Of a DNA stretch of 64,000 bases, positions 1-10,139 are shown one piece after another; position 1 is the stretch's first letter, and each line of letters opens with the position of its first letter. This DNA comes from Diphasiastrum complanatum (Eukaryota > Streptophyta > Lycopodiopsida > Lycopodiales > Lycopodiaceae), in NCBI GenBank assembly GCA_029204225.1, contig CM055092.1, positions 75,346,383-75,410,382 on the forward strand, in the 5' to 3' direction. The notes beneath the pieces are model-generated. The model made no database searches. It had not been told where the DNA came from and saw nothing but the letters and a program-made list of their open reading frames with translations. Made by a program: the position numbers and the translations under genes.

Positions 1-86
1 AAGCATTTATGCACGTTGAGGGCCCAATCCAAATGATTGAATGGCAAGTCACAATGTAGATAATGAAACGGATAAGAAAGACGTAC

Positions 87-120
87 CTGCATGTGCAACA
101 ACATCCACCTCCATTCCAGC
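87..120 (-). CDS. ALG1: ALG1 exon 2 (34 nt, partial gene)
   Basis: This is a short internal exon on the minus strand. It is bounded by a CTACAG acceptor (upstream side, 121-126) and a GCAG/GTACGT donor (GT at 85-86). Read directly after exon 1 at 9593-9691 (phase 0) it gives AGMEVDVVAHAG. That continues the conserved N-terminal strand of ALG1, whose orthologues read HALSLARQ then a hydrophobic VDIVAYGGS-like segment. ALG1 adds the first mannose to GlcNAc2-PP-dolichol on the cytosolic face of the ER. The remaining exons lie beyond position 1. The exon is too short to be called alone; the call rests on the fit of phase, order and sequence with exon 1. Confidence 0.72.
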
Positions 121-956
121 CTGTAGATGCAAATAATTGGCAGGTTATGTTCTAATCTCAAGTAGCATCCCATCACTTCAGCATATATACACTACAAATT
201 GCTAGAATTGGTCAACTATCATGGTGAAAACAGTATTGTTACAGCTTGGATCATTTTATTATTATTTGTCTGTACTTTAATATCGACAATAAAGTTCTTG
301 TTTACGTCTGGTAATATGGAATTGCAGCAATTTCTCCATGTTATCAGATGCAGGCATTGATTGTAGAATGATCTGCCATGTAAGTAGGTACTTCACATAA
401 AGTAGTTCACCGGCTCATCCGTTGGGTGTGTAAGTAATTGAATGTACCATATTTACTTAGTGTAATCAAAAGATTGCCTACACAGATGACGTCCATTTTT
501 GACAACTATGACTCTGAAATTTTGAGATTTTTTTGACAAGATAATTTGAATTTTGTTCACCTCCCTTGAAAACTTGTCGATGCCTAATTCTGTCTCTTCA
601 ATTTTGTAATTTGAATAGTCAAATCTCAGTATTTTTCAGATCTGTCGATTGTAATGGATTTCTTGTGCTATGTCGTTGGTGGGGTAGAGCTATTTGCTTT
701 CCTGTTCAGTGATTATCCCTCACTTTTGTGGATTGTCAGTTTGAAACCCTTATTTGTGATTTTTAGAGGAAAAAAGTTTGCAAGTTGCTAGAATTCCACT
801 GTAGAAGGTCTATTCTATCCAATCTTTTAAGAATTCAAGGTAATCTATATGTATAGTTAGTTTGTAGTGTAGAAAGCTTGTTTGTGCTTTGCTTTAGAGC
901 TTTTGCTGCTGAATTTTGCATACTTTTGCATATTCCTTTGCTTTTTTTGGCTTGCT

Positions 957-1229
957 ATGGCATCCTCAAGCGATACTATTCATGATTCTTAGAGGACTGA
1001 TGAACTTTTTGCCAAGGTTGATGGCATGGAGCTTATGCTGAAATAGATTCTTGAGCAATTGAAGCCTGGTCATGCACCTGAAAGAGTCAGTGCCAAAGTT
1101 TTATGGTACCTTTTGAATCGCCCTTTCGAACCTTGTTCTACCCTTCTCAGCCACGTTCTGATGGATGACACTTTAGAATCCCAAGCCTCATTTATGTCAT
1201 CTTCCGTTCATACCACAGAGGCACAGTAG
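957..1229 (+). pseudogene. degenerate gag-like reading frame
   Basis: A 91-codon frame from the ATG at 957 to the TAG at 1227 is interrupted by two in-frame TAG codons. It begins MASSSDTIHDS and continues TDELFAKVDGMELMLK and ILEQLKPGHAPERVSAKV. The layout (short start, coiled-coil-like KVDGMELMLK) recalls the N-terminus of retrotransposon gag genes, but there is no diagnostic zinc knuckle and I cannot name a family. It lies inside ALG1 intron 1. It could equally be a chance frame. Confidence 0.25.
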
Positions 1230-1583
1230 CTACTACTTTATGAACCAAATGTATAAAGAGACCAAGGAACACAAAGGCACTCCAAAACCTTGGTATGAAG
1301 ATGAATGTCTCCACCTCTCTGTCCATAAACTACAACCTTGCCACTCATCTCCTGACCACAAAAAAACTTGTCTTTAAAAAAGGCCCAGTTTAAACACTTG
1401 AGAAACAAATGGCTCTTGAACTCACTTTTCAATTCCTCCTCAAGATCCTTTTGGCATGATTTCTATATGCATACACCCACCCCTCCATCATAGACCTCCA
1501 CACTTGGACTGACTACACCACATCACCGTCCCTTCCACACATCTCTCTCACCTAGGCCCACAAGCTTCCAATTCTTCACTCCT

Positions 1584-2192
1584 TTGATGGTCTTGCAAGC
1601 TCTTGATACGCTGAACCACAATAAAGCCAGAGATATTGAAGACTTAAAAGCATTTGATACATGCTACAATTCATCATCTATTGCCAACCTTCTTCGATTT
1701 TCTGTCCTTGTACTTCTGACAATGTATTTACTCTCGGAGTCATTATTAAGGAGGCTAGGTCCAGGAAGGAGCGAATATGATGTTGCTTTGTGCATTAGGC
1801 AAGCCTTAGACTCCATCCCTAGGCATCTTCTCATTCAAAGACTGCAAGACCTCCAATTTTCAGATGACACTATCTTGGCAGTTATGGCACTATATGAGAG
1901 GGTACTTGGTGTATTCAAGTCAAAGACAAGCTTGTCAAAGACAGTACAAAGCAAGAATGTTACTTTTCACCCACCCTCTTTGGCCTCTACATTGTACTAT
2001 GTAGCTATAACCAAGTATAAAGGACAGCGAAAGGATGGGATGGAGATTGTGCAGGAAACTCACGCCAAAAGGCCAAAGGAAGAACTAGAAAGAGAACAAC
2101 TCTCTTGTTTTCAACATGCTCATAAATGTTTTTGCTTAGAGCAAACAGAATGGTATCTTTCTTGGGTAACTTTCCATAGATATTTTTTTTGA
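1584..2192 (+). pseudogene. LINE (non-LTR retrotransposon) reverse-transcriptase remnant
   Basis: A 202-codon frame holds two blocks typical of LINE reverse transcriptases. The first is LNHNKARDIEDLKA near residues 10-23, corresponding to the finger-domain motif (N/G)KA.D.(D/E)G. The second is ALDSIPRHLLIQRLQDL near residues 73-89, corresponding to the AFD.V.R..L...L motif whose Asp is catalytic motif A. It is followed by the LAVMALYERVLG helix. The palm motif B and the YADD box are absent, and the protein runs into unrelated sequence after about residue 125. This is a short internal fragment of a dead copy inside ALG1 intron 1, with no flanking poly-A or target duplication noticed. Confidence 0.6.
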
Positions 2193-2387
2193 GAACACTA
2201 TTACTATCCAAGGAAGTGAAAGACATGTGAAGTATGATGGCTAAGAGATAGTATGCTTGTATGTTGCGAACTACACGTTATTTGAGAAAGATCAGCAAGC
2301 AATAGAATTGCAACAATTTATTGTTTATTTGTGTTCTCCATCATCTTGTGATGTCTACACAAGATCCTAGCCAAGGTTGCATCCCAT

Positions 2388-2480
2388 TCGAACAGGTCGA
2401 TTCGAACCGGCCGGTTCGAACCGATTCTTTGAGGTTCGAACCGCCAGGGCCAAGTTCGAATCGGAAAACGATTCGAACCT
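2388..2480. repeat. left subterminal array of TTCGAA words (hAT 1)
   Basis: Six TTCGAA cores occur in about 90 bp just inside the left inverted repeat, mostly as ATTCGAACC, GTTCGAACC or the full palindrome GGTTCGAACC. A matching array occurs at the other end (7855-7918). In known hAT elements such as Ac, clustered subterminal words are transposase-binding sites, so these are probably binding sites for the BED-finger protein encoded inside. Confidence 0.8.
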
Positions 2481-2679
2481 GTTTTTTCATTCTTCAAAAA
2501 AAAAAGTCAAATATTCACTGTACATACTACAAATACTTAATAGCTAAACAATTTCAATTTTCCTCTAAATGTACAGATATCAGGATTCAAAATAATCAGA
2601 TCTCTTGTGACCTGTCACCTGTCCTATCAAAACAGAATGACATTATGTAATATGACCCAAGTTTAAGAGCTTAGAGAAC

Positions 2680-3560
2680 TGCAGTAAGTTGTAACTTGTA
2701 ACTTGTAAGTTGTAACCATATCCTTACCCCTAGGTACAAGGATCTGCTAAGTGCTCACTGCTTGCTAAGGAGACTTAGGACTGTGCAGTGTGAGTGACAA
2801 GTGTGGACACTAGAGTTGGAAGTTGCCAGTTGGAACTTGTTACTTGACAGTGGACACTTGGAACTCAGGGTTTAGAAATTAGGAGCCTGGACTTTGGAGT
2901 ATAACTGAAATTTGAGCTCAGAGGCTAGAGCTGAATCCTAATAATAGTTATTAGTGACTGCTAACTACTAACTAGTGACCACTGATTAGTCTGATACAGT
3001 GATATGGATAATGGCAGGCTGCAGCTACTAGCTAGGTAGAGTCTAGAGTCTAGACCCGAGAGTTGGGACCGTACTACGTAGGTACTAGGACTGTAGATTG
3101 TAAATTGTAATTTTGTTTCAAAGTTGAAACTTGAAAGTTGAAGTTCAAACTTATTTGCAAATTGCAATGTCAAGATCGGAGAAAAGAATAAACAAGAAGG
3201 TTATGACAATGTTTGAGAAAGCCAAAAAAATTTAGGTTAGAAACTTAGATTCATCTGACATCTGTCATCATCATTCATCATTCAACATTGAAGTTTGAAC
3301 ATTGAACATTCTATATGACATATGTAACTACTAACTACTAAGTTCTAACTTCTAACATAATACATTTAATACCAAAATCAAAATTGTAAATCTTTAAAGT
3401 TTGAAGTTTAAACCTTTAACCATTAGTAGTTACTAATTAGATAATCGACTAACAGACTACATAGTACATACTACAGTTAAAACTTAACTTCAGGAATCAG
3501 AAACTTCAAACTAGAATCCATAATATAATAATCATGATTCATGAATCATAACATAATAGT
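2680..3560. repeat. cryptically simple sequence in hAT 1
   Basis: This non-coding stretch between the left array and the last transposase exon is built of shuffled short words: AACTTGTAACTTGTAAG-like runs at 2690-2720, ACTACTAACT and TTGAACATTGAAC-like words at 3290-3480. The other non-coding parts of the element (5880-6230, 6790-6900, 7300-7430) have the same texture. No open frame is convincing here. Confidence 0.55.
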
Positions 3561-3784
3561 AAATACATATGCCAAGTGCTTCATGAGTCCGGTCACCAAT
3601 GTAATGCGCGATGTGTCTGATGATAAATCATGATGTGTACACTATAAACAGCTCAAGAGTCATTGCTCATCATTCTAGTGACATCTACAGACTACAATGA
3701 TCTAATGTACAATGAGCATTGAGCAATGAGCACTCTAAGCTCTCCTACGCCTGAGTCTCCTCCCACTTGCTGGTGCTGTGGAGC

Positions 3785-6700
3785 CTAATGTGGTCTCCGA
3801 GTGGCAAGCTCAGCTGTGAAATCCTCATCAGAGGCAAAGGTATGATGCCCCTCATCCTCATCCCCGCCCTCCTCGGACTCCTCATCCTCATACTCCTCCT
3901 CTGAGGACTCTGACCCTGACGATGCCTCAGACTCAGACTCAGACTTAGACTCGTCCTCGTCGTCAGGGCTGTGAGCATGGGAGCTGCTACCCTCTCCTGC
4001 CCTCCTCCTACGCTCTGCTCGAGTGACAGGTCTTGCATAGTGCACACAAAGAGGGACAAACGTGTTATTGCTGCAAATTAGTAAATTACGATAATTAGTT
4101 CGAACTTCGAAAATTTAATTCAAGACCTTACTACTTAGACAATCCTAATTTCTCACCTACACTCTGCATGGCCTCCTCATGGAGGAATGCATACACGTCC
4201 TCCTCTGACTGGTCTCTCGATGGCAACTCTAGAACCTTTGCCACATCGATCAGATCGGGATTAACCTACGCACATGTCACAATGCACATTGAAATCAAGA
4301 CAAAATTTGGAGGACCAAGTCCCGACAAAAGTTAATATTTTGCTACAGTCTAGTATCTACTATCATCTATGTAGTATGATCTATTTAGTATCTACTTAGT
4401 ACTAACCTCCTGGAATGATGGATCACATGTTAGAATTTAGAAATTATAATTTATGGCTTACAAGTTACCTGGATAGGCTCTGCGGTGGAATGGACACTCC
4501 AGTTTCTCTCACAAGCGAGTACGGTGCAGTCCTGTGAGAAAATCCTGATGGCAAGCGACGCAATCTGGGGAACCCAACCATGACACGGGACATAGCCTGG
4601 CTTGAATCACAGCTCAAGGGGCAGTTAGTACTTACTACTAGCAAGTTGCAACTAAGTTCCAACAAGCTACAATATGATTGACTAATTGTGCAGTAAAATG
4701 TGAAGTAACAAGTTTAAACTGTAATGGACCAAGGTTAGTTTATTACCCTCTCTCAAAAGCGTCGGGCCAGTGGCGAACTCCAAGGTCTCCTGCCTGAAAA
4801 TCTCGAGCTCATCCAGCAGGTTATCCTGCTCGCGTACATCAAGATAAACTCGGGAGATATAGGCATTTCAGCCATTCCTGAGCTCCCTATCTATGAACTG
4901 CTCCTCATTCCTCCAAAGTGAATGGAGTATGTGGGCCATGGCATGCAGGGGCTTATGAAACCACTCCCACCTGCTCAACCAAAGGAGCCAGGACCTCTGC
5001 AAGCCTGCAAGAATCAAGATTGAAGACACATTAATAATTATACTATATAGTACATGATAGTACATACTACTGTCTACTGTCTACATACTACATTTGAAAT
5101 TTGAATCTTGATATACCTCTCTGGGCTAATGGTCGTGCAAAGGCTCAACTGCTCGCCCAGCCTGTCCATGAACTCGTACAAGAGGCCCAATGTGCAGCCC
5201 TCTCGATCTGTAAGGCGCAGGACAGTGTAGAACTTGCATATCTGGTGGGGGCAGGTCTCAAGACATCCAAGGTGGACTGTCTCCCGAATACGGCTAGGAC
5301 CCTAGGCTTCTTGGTGACAAATCTCACCAAGAACCGTGCAGTACGCACCACCTCCGCAATCCATGGAATCTTGGCCACATCCTCGACCAACAAGTCCAGG
5401 CAGTGTGCAGCACAAGGTGTCCAAAAGATGTGGGGGTAGGTCTCATTAAAGAGCCTGCTCATGGAGACGCAGTTTGACGCATTATCTGTGACCACCTGCA
5501 CAACCATACAATGCAATGTGCATGACTTTGGAATTCCGAATTCTGAATTCAAGTGCTCAGTGGCAACTGCTTAGTGAACCATAATCCATTGAACAATGAA
5601 CATTCAACATTAACATTTACAAATTAGTAATTACCATTTAACATTATAGTAAATTGCAATAGTATAATATATATACTTGTACAACGTGTTGTGGTCCTTG
5701 ACCTCCTCAATGGCAGCTTGAATGTGTGAGAACACGTACTCGCCCGTGAGTGCCTCCCCAGAGGTGTCGATGGATCTGAGAAACATCGTCCCCATGCACG
5801 AAGACACCAGGATATTCAATATGTGGCGCCTCCTCGTATCGCTCCAACCATCAGATATGACGGTGCAACCATACCTAGTTGAAAGTTCACAAGTGACAAG
5901 TCACGACTCACATTGCAGTGTTGCGCAGATTACAAGTGACAAGACAAGATGATAGATCCGAGATCCTAAATTGTAATTCAAATTTCATGGCAAATTTCAA
6001 TGAAATATGATCATTTGAATATTGACAAATTACAATCATGATTCATGATTCATGATTAAACATAAATAGCTAGCTGCAATTAACAAGTAATAAGTATGCA
6101 TTGTGGCATGTGCAATGCCACCACATGGCACAATGTATGAAAACTTAATGTACAAATTACAATGTACATACTAGATAATACATATCAATGATCTCAGATC
6201 AATCATCATAAAGTCTTTAGAGTTTACAATGCATAAATTTAAAAGGATAGTAGTACGTACTGGGCCCATGCCTTCCTGAGAGGCTCTAGCTTCTGGTCAA
6301 CAAAAGCCCGCTCATCAAGAAGTCCCTTTGCCCTCAGGTGCTCACAAAATGACCCTGGCCACACTTGCTTAATCGCACTCACTGCACTCATCGCCCTCCT
6401 CCATGTCGGGGTCCTAGCCAGATGAAATGGCAGATCGCAGGTGTAGAACAACTGACGAACGACAACCTCTGCCCCTGCCATGGCTCTGGGAGCGAAGCTG
6501 GACACATAGTACTCCCTACCCCCCATCCGTGTAGTGCGGCCCCGTCTACCTCTCCCTCTCTCAGGTGGATAATGTGGTGCCGGTATGGTCATGGCTGGAG
6601 GTGGTGTCGAGGATCCTGCACCAGAAGGCGGGTCAGGCCAGGTACTAGGCCCTGCCTCATCTGCAGCTCTGTCCTGAGCCATGGGAAGCGAGGGGTGAGC

Positions 6701-7178
6701 GGATGGCAACTGGGGGGCGTGATGTGGTGGCCTCTGGCTGTGTCGCCGTGACTGCATCTCGATCTGCCAAAAAAGACAAATTACAATACAATTTAGAAAT
6801 TCGATGATCAATGAATTATGATCGTTGAACTTGAAACTTGAAACTTCAGACTTGATGAATCATGTGAGACTTGAGCTTAAAACTTGATCAATGTTTGAAG
6901 TGTAAGAGTCTTAGAGTTAAATGTTTACCTCTCGGTCTGGGCCCCATCCTCGAAGGGCCAACCTCCTCCGATGCGACAGGAGTGAGTAGCGTGTCAGGAG
7001 CATGCATGCAAGGGGCAATCTCGCACCCCCTCAAACGTAACAAATGTGCCCTGATGCGTGTGGGCCCTCCAGTGTAAGACTGGTGACAGTATCTGCAAGT
7101 CCATCTCTTCGTGCCTGATGTGCCATAGGCCGCAGCGATGGTGACGTGATCCCACAAGGGATCCCTATCCCTCGGCAT
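3785..7178 (-). pseudogene. hAT transposase, BED finger plus DUF659/hAT domains, decayed
   Basis: Exons can be traced by splice sites: 7178-6929 (start ATG with a GCCACC Kozak context; BED finger CRYCHQSY with H and C ligands in IRAHLLRLRGC), 6763-6261 (proline-rich then basic, ending in a helical block), 5874-5677 (GCTVISDGWSDTRRRHILN, DUF659), 5495-5117 (VVTDNASNC, then HIFWTPCAAHCLDLL), 5004-4747 (HAMAHILHSLWRNEEQF), 4596-4469 (LAIRIFSQDCTVLACERNWS, the hAT dimerisation block), 4265-about 4130, and 4070-3785 (VHYARPVTRAERRRR plus an acidic Asp/Glu/Ser tail). Damage: an in-frame TGA at 4868-4870, and a frameshift with internal deletion in exon 4 near 5230-5260, where TRYA jumps to a KFYTVLRLTDREG block. 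Such proteins cut and rejoin the element ends in the nucleus. This copy cannot be functional. Confidence 0.85.
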
Positions 7179-7183
7179 GGTGG

Positions 7184-7185
<2 letters not shown>

Positions 7186-7247
<62 letters not shown>
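7186..7247. repeat. (CT)n microsatellite before the hAT BED exon
   Basis: An uninterrupted CT run of about 62 bp ends 8 bp upstream of the transposase start codon. On the minus strand it reads GA and would encode Arg-Glu repeats if translated in frame, so a longer N-terminus is possible but unlikely. It would lie in the 5' leader of the transposase mRNA. Confidence 0.9.
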
Positions 7248-7253
<6 letters not shown>

Positions 7254-7489
7254 GAGTCTAAGGTCTCTAATATCTATGCAGTACACCGGGTACCCTAAAT
7301 TCTAAATTCTAATCTAGTTTCTAACCCTAACCGCTAACTTCTAACTCGTAAGTTCTAACTAGACTCTAGTAACTACTAACTCGGACTAACTCCTAAGTTC
7401 TAACTTCTAACTAACTTCGAAATAGCTACCCAGGTCCCACACCCCTCTCACAATGCCTAGGCCCCACATTGAACCCCATCAAGATTCAA

Positions 7490-7745
7490 CACACACAGTG
7501 CATACAGTGCACACACACAATCACTCACACACACACACAAATACACACACACACACTCACAATATCATAATATCACACACACGCACACTCTCTCTCACAC
7601 ACAATCACCGATTCACTCACACACATCAAAAGAGTCAACACACACACACACACACAAGATCACACACCATTTTCTTTCTTTCTCTCACACACGCACACAC
7701 ACAATCTCAATGGCAAATGCACACACACACACACACACACACGTG
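7490..7745. repeat. imperfect (CA)n-rich tract
   Basis: About 250 bp are dominated by CACA runs with interruptions such as AATC and TCTC, inside the right portion of hAT 1. Open frames over it are low-complexity artefacts. Confidence 0.85.
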
Positions 7746-7749
7746 ACAC

Positions 7750-7752
<3 letters not shown>

Positions 7753-7800
<48 letters not shown>
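7753..7800. repeat. (CT)n microsatellite near the right end of hAT 1
   Basis: A perfect CT run of about 48 bp lies between the CA-rich tract and the subterminal array. Confidence 0.9.
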
Positions 7801-7802
<2 letters not shown>

Positions 7803-7854
7803 CGCGAACAGACGAACAGAGTCAGATCCCGTTCGGAAATCGTTTAGGGCCCAG

Positions 7855-7918
7855 CAGCTGGTTCGAACGGTTCGATGGTTCGAACCGTGAGAGGCGGTTC
7901 GAACCACGGTTCGATGCA
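7855..7918. repeat. right subterminal array of TTCGAA words (hAT 1)
   Basis: Three full TTCGAA cores and two GTTCGAT variants are packed into about 65 bp next to the right inverted repeat, mirroring the left array at 2388-2480. The words occur in both orientations because the core is palindromic. Confidence 0.8.
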
Positions 7919-8142
7919 ACCTTGATCCTAGCTAGATGTTATTTTGGCTGGTTATCACTCATTGGTAAGCTAAGAAGCTAAATTTTCTGGTTTTCAGCAT
8001 AGTTACATAACATAAAAATGCTAGAATCTGATTTCTCCCACAGAGTTTAGATAATAAACGGAGAAAATGGTGTAATCCAAAGCTTGCTTGGGAGGCATAC
8101 ACTTGTTTACTTTGCAAGAATGATCGTATGGGAACTATAAAT

Positions 8143-9037
8143 CTTAGTTGCCCATTCCGAAACGGAACGCGTTCCGTTTCGGAACGTGGCCTTGAAGAAA
8201 AAACGTATTTTTTTTACAAAGGATTTAATTATTAAAACATGCAGCACTGCCCCTAAAAATAAGAAAATTAAGTGGACGCTTCCCAAAGTAACTGAAGATC
8301 TATGACTGAAGATTTTCATTCATGCTTCTTCAGATTTTGGTTCGTGATCTATCATGTATGGTTGATTTTGGTTCGTGCTTCTTGTTGTGCGTACTTATCA
8401 ATGTCGCTGGCAAATCCCAAGGCATCTAAAGACAGGAACTCTCCAACCTCAAAATCCCAATTCACTGAATAGAAAACATCTTCTATTTTTGGATCTGAAA
8501 GTGGACTCTGGAGGTGCATTTGCTAAACCCTGGGGGCAATTAAGAGTGCCATGTTGAGAACTGCCCTGAGAAATATTTAGTGGAGCAGGTAACGCCAATG
8601 TCTTCACTTCAGTAACTGCAATTTCTGCTGGACTCTCTGGTGAACCGTAATAGTAGGCTTCTTCGCCTTCCTCTAGTTTTGCCCCTAGTTGGAGATAATC
8701 TGGTCTATCCACTTGAGCGGTTGGGGCAATAAGCTCAACGGAAGGATTCAAAGACTTTAAGTACTTGGAAAGCACTGGGTGAGAATGATCACTTTCAGAA
8801 GTAGCACGATACTTTAGGAAGCATCCAGTTAATTTTCTGATTTTTAGGGAGATCTATGCATGTAGGAGCACTTTCCCTGCTCGCTATCTGTGAAATGCAG
8901 AAGTCGCGGGCCAGCAGGGTCGTATATCAATGTTTTTTTAATTTACATTAACCCGTTCCGACCCAGTACGTTCCGGAACGTACGGAACGGATGGAACGGA
9001 ACGTTCCGACCCTTTTTGCTCGGAACGGGCTTCTAAG
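8143..9037. mobile_element. non-autonomous hAT-type element, 895 bp
   Basis: The left end reads CTTAGTTGCCCATTCCGA. The right end, reversed, reads CTTAGAAGCCCGTTCCGA (15 of 18 match). Flanks are CTATAAAT (8135-8142) and CTATACAT (9038-9045), an 8-bp target duplication with one mismatch. Inside both ends are arrays of GGAACG/CGTTCC words, including the palindrome CGTTCCGGAACG near 8960. No transposase is present. A 109-codon open frame on the minus strand fills much of the interior (see 8449-8845). Confidence 0.78.
8449..8845 (-). pseudogene. possible captured host exon inside the 895-bp element
   Basis: The frame runs without a stop from about 8845 to 8449. An AATCAG acceptor-like sequence lies just upstream on the minus strand, and there is no credible ATG. 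The composition is exon-like rather than random: LTGCFLKYRATSESDHSHPV, then LIAPTAQVDRPDYLQLGAKL, then EGEEAYYYGSPESPAEIAV. I do not recognise the family. Non-autonomous hAT elements can carry host gene fragments, which fits an exon-like block between short ends. It may be a truncated exon ending in junk after about residue 95. Confidence 0.4.
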
Positions 9038-9592
9038 CTATACATTAACATTTTTTTATTGCAACAACCTACATCCACTTCGGGAAGACTTCTAAGGACT
9101 TTTTTATTAGTCCTCACATTCTTTAATTAGCTTTCCTAATCATGAGAATCTTAGCATGTTTGGTAGCTTTTCATTAAAGCTTACTATGCATAATAAAAAA
9201 ATTAAAGTCTTCTAGAACTTGAAGTTGTACTTATAATACTCCTATTCTAGTTGTTATCAAACTTTAAGAAACATTTGCTTTCAATATTTGGTCCCATAGA
9301 CCATATTGGTATCAATGGATATTAATGAGGTTGATCTCTCTCTCTCTCTCTCCAAAGCACAACGCACAATCTTTTCAAATGACTTTCACTTTTTTCCCCA
9401 CCTCCAAAAAAAAAAACCTTCACAAGGAAGATCATTTTGAAAGCTTACAGAGGTAAAACAAAAAGTTCCTCCATCAACAAAGATGAACACCGCATCAAGA
9501 CAAACACTTAGAGGTGCATAGAACTGGGTTGGTAAATATATTGACTTTAAAACCAATCTAACACATTCAAGTTGCTTTTATAAGACCGTTAC

Positions 9593-9691
9593 TTGTGTTG
9601 CAAGTGAAAGGGCATGATATTGCATGCGAGGACTACGCCCCAAATCTCCTAGCACAACCACTGCAGCCCGGCCTCGCTTTCCCACTGCCAT
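9593..9691 (-). CDS. ALG1: ALG1 exon 1, chitobiosyldiphosphodolichol beta-mannosyltransferase (N-terminus)
   Basis: The 33-codon first exon begins at the ATG at 9689-9691 and ends at a CAA/GTAACG donor. It contains the block [20 protein letters not shown] followed by LSLATQ. This is the highly conserved start of plant and animal ALG1 (GT33 family), the enzyme that transfers mannose from GDP-Man to GlcNAc2-PP-dolichol in N-glycan assembly. An in-frame ATG upstream at 9787 would add 32 residues, but that stretch contains a splice-like GTAAGT and a TATGCAG/GT. Orthologues start MG(K/R)RGR, so I prefer 9691. The exon has no lesions and is followed by a roughly 9.5-kb intron. Recognition is from family knowledge, with no database search. 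Confidence 0.85.
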
Positions 9692-10139
9692 CTCTTTCTC
9701 ACTCTCGTCCTTGCAACCTGCATATGCAAGGAAAGGTTGAACCACATCAAAAAGTGTGAATAAAAGACTTACATGCAAAGTGCACATGACTCCTTAAGGC
9801 CTTAGCATTGAGCAGGCCATGTAATTGCTTTCACATAATGGGGTAACTCATGCAAAGAACTTACATATATGTTAAAACACTGAAAATTTGATCCTTCAAA
9901 CCAGTTAGCACAATTGCAAAAAAAGGATCTTTTTGTTCCAAACCTTCACCTGTTTGTAGAAATACATTAAGCTTCATTGTGTTTTGACTTGACTGTTCTG
10001 TCTACTTCAGACTACTCATATTCATTGAAAATCAGGTAGCATATTACATTGCGTGCTTTCTTAGGATGGCGATGGAGACAGATCGGAGACAACAATGAAT
10101 GATTTACACCTACACTAACACCAACCAAAACTACATAGA
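9692..10139 (-). promoter_or_regulatory. ALG1 upstream region
   Basis: About 450 bp separate the ALG1 start codon from the LTR that begins near 10140. The 5' leader and promoter of ALG1 must lie here or beyond. I see no clear TATA box. A splice-like pair (GTAAGT near 9771, TATGCAG near 9720) suggests a possible 5'-UTR intron. Confidence 0.3.

Larger units (their letters stand above)
2372..7924 (-). mobile_element. hAT transposon, 5,553 bp, complete ends, dead transposase
   Basis: Both ends are visible. The left end starts CAAGGTTGCATC and the right end finishes GATGCAACCTTG, a perfect 12-bp terminal inverted repeat. The flanks are an identical 8-bp target duplication, ATCCTAGC, at 2364-2371 and 7925-7932; 8 bp is the hAT hallmark. 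Just inside each end lies an array of TTCGAA-centred words. The interior carries a multi-exon BED-finger/hAT transposase on the minus strand. The intact target duplication means no visible rearrangement since insertion, but the transposase is frameshifted and has a stop codon. The element lies in ALG1 intron 1. Confidence 0.9.
121..9592 (-). other. ALG1: ALG1 intron 1 (about 9.47 kb, transposon-filled)
   Basis: The interval between the exon 1 donor and the exon 2 acceptor is inferred to be one intron. It contains a degenerate gag-like frame (957-1229), a LINE reverse-transcriptase remnant (1584-2192), a 5,553-bp hAT element (2372-7924) and an 895-bp hAT-type MITE (8143-9037). No further ALG1 exon is visible inside it. 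Stretches 121-956, 1230-1583, 7933-8142 and 9038-9592 show nothing recognisable beyond a short (CT)9 at 9335-9352. Confidence 0.65.

Noticed and set aside
5101-5439. 112-codon plus-strand ORF within hAT 1
   Set aside because: Antisense shadow of transposase exon 4, whose minus-strand frame has clear hAT motifs.
7318-7345. Telomere-like CCCTAAC words
   Set aside because: Only two adjacent copies within shuffled CTAAC words; no array.
9692-9787. Extended ALG1 N-terminus from the ATG at 9787
   Set aside because: The hydrophobic extension contains splice-like sites and does not match orthologue starts; the 9691 start fits the family.
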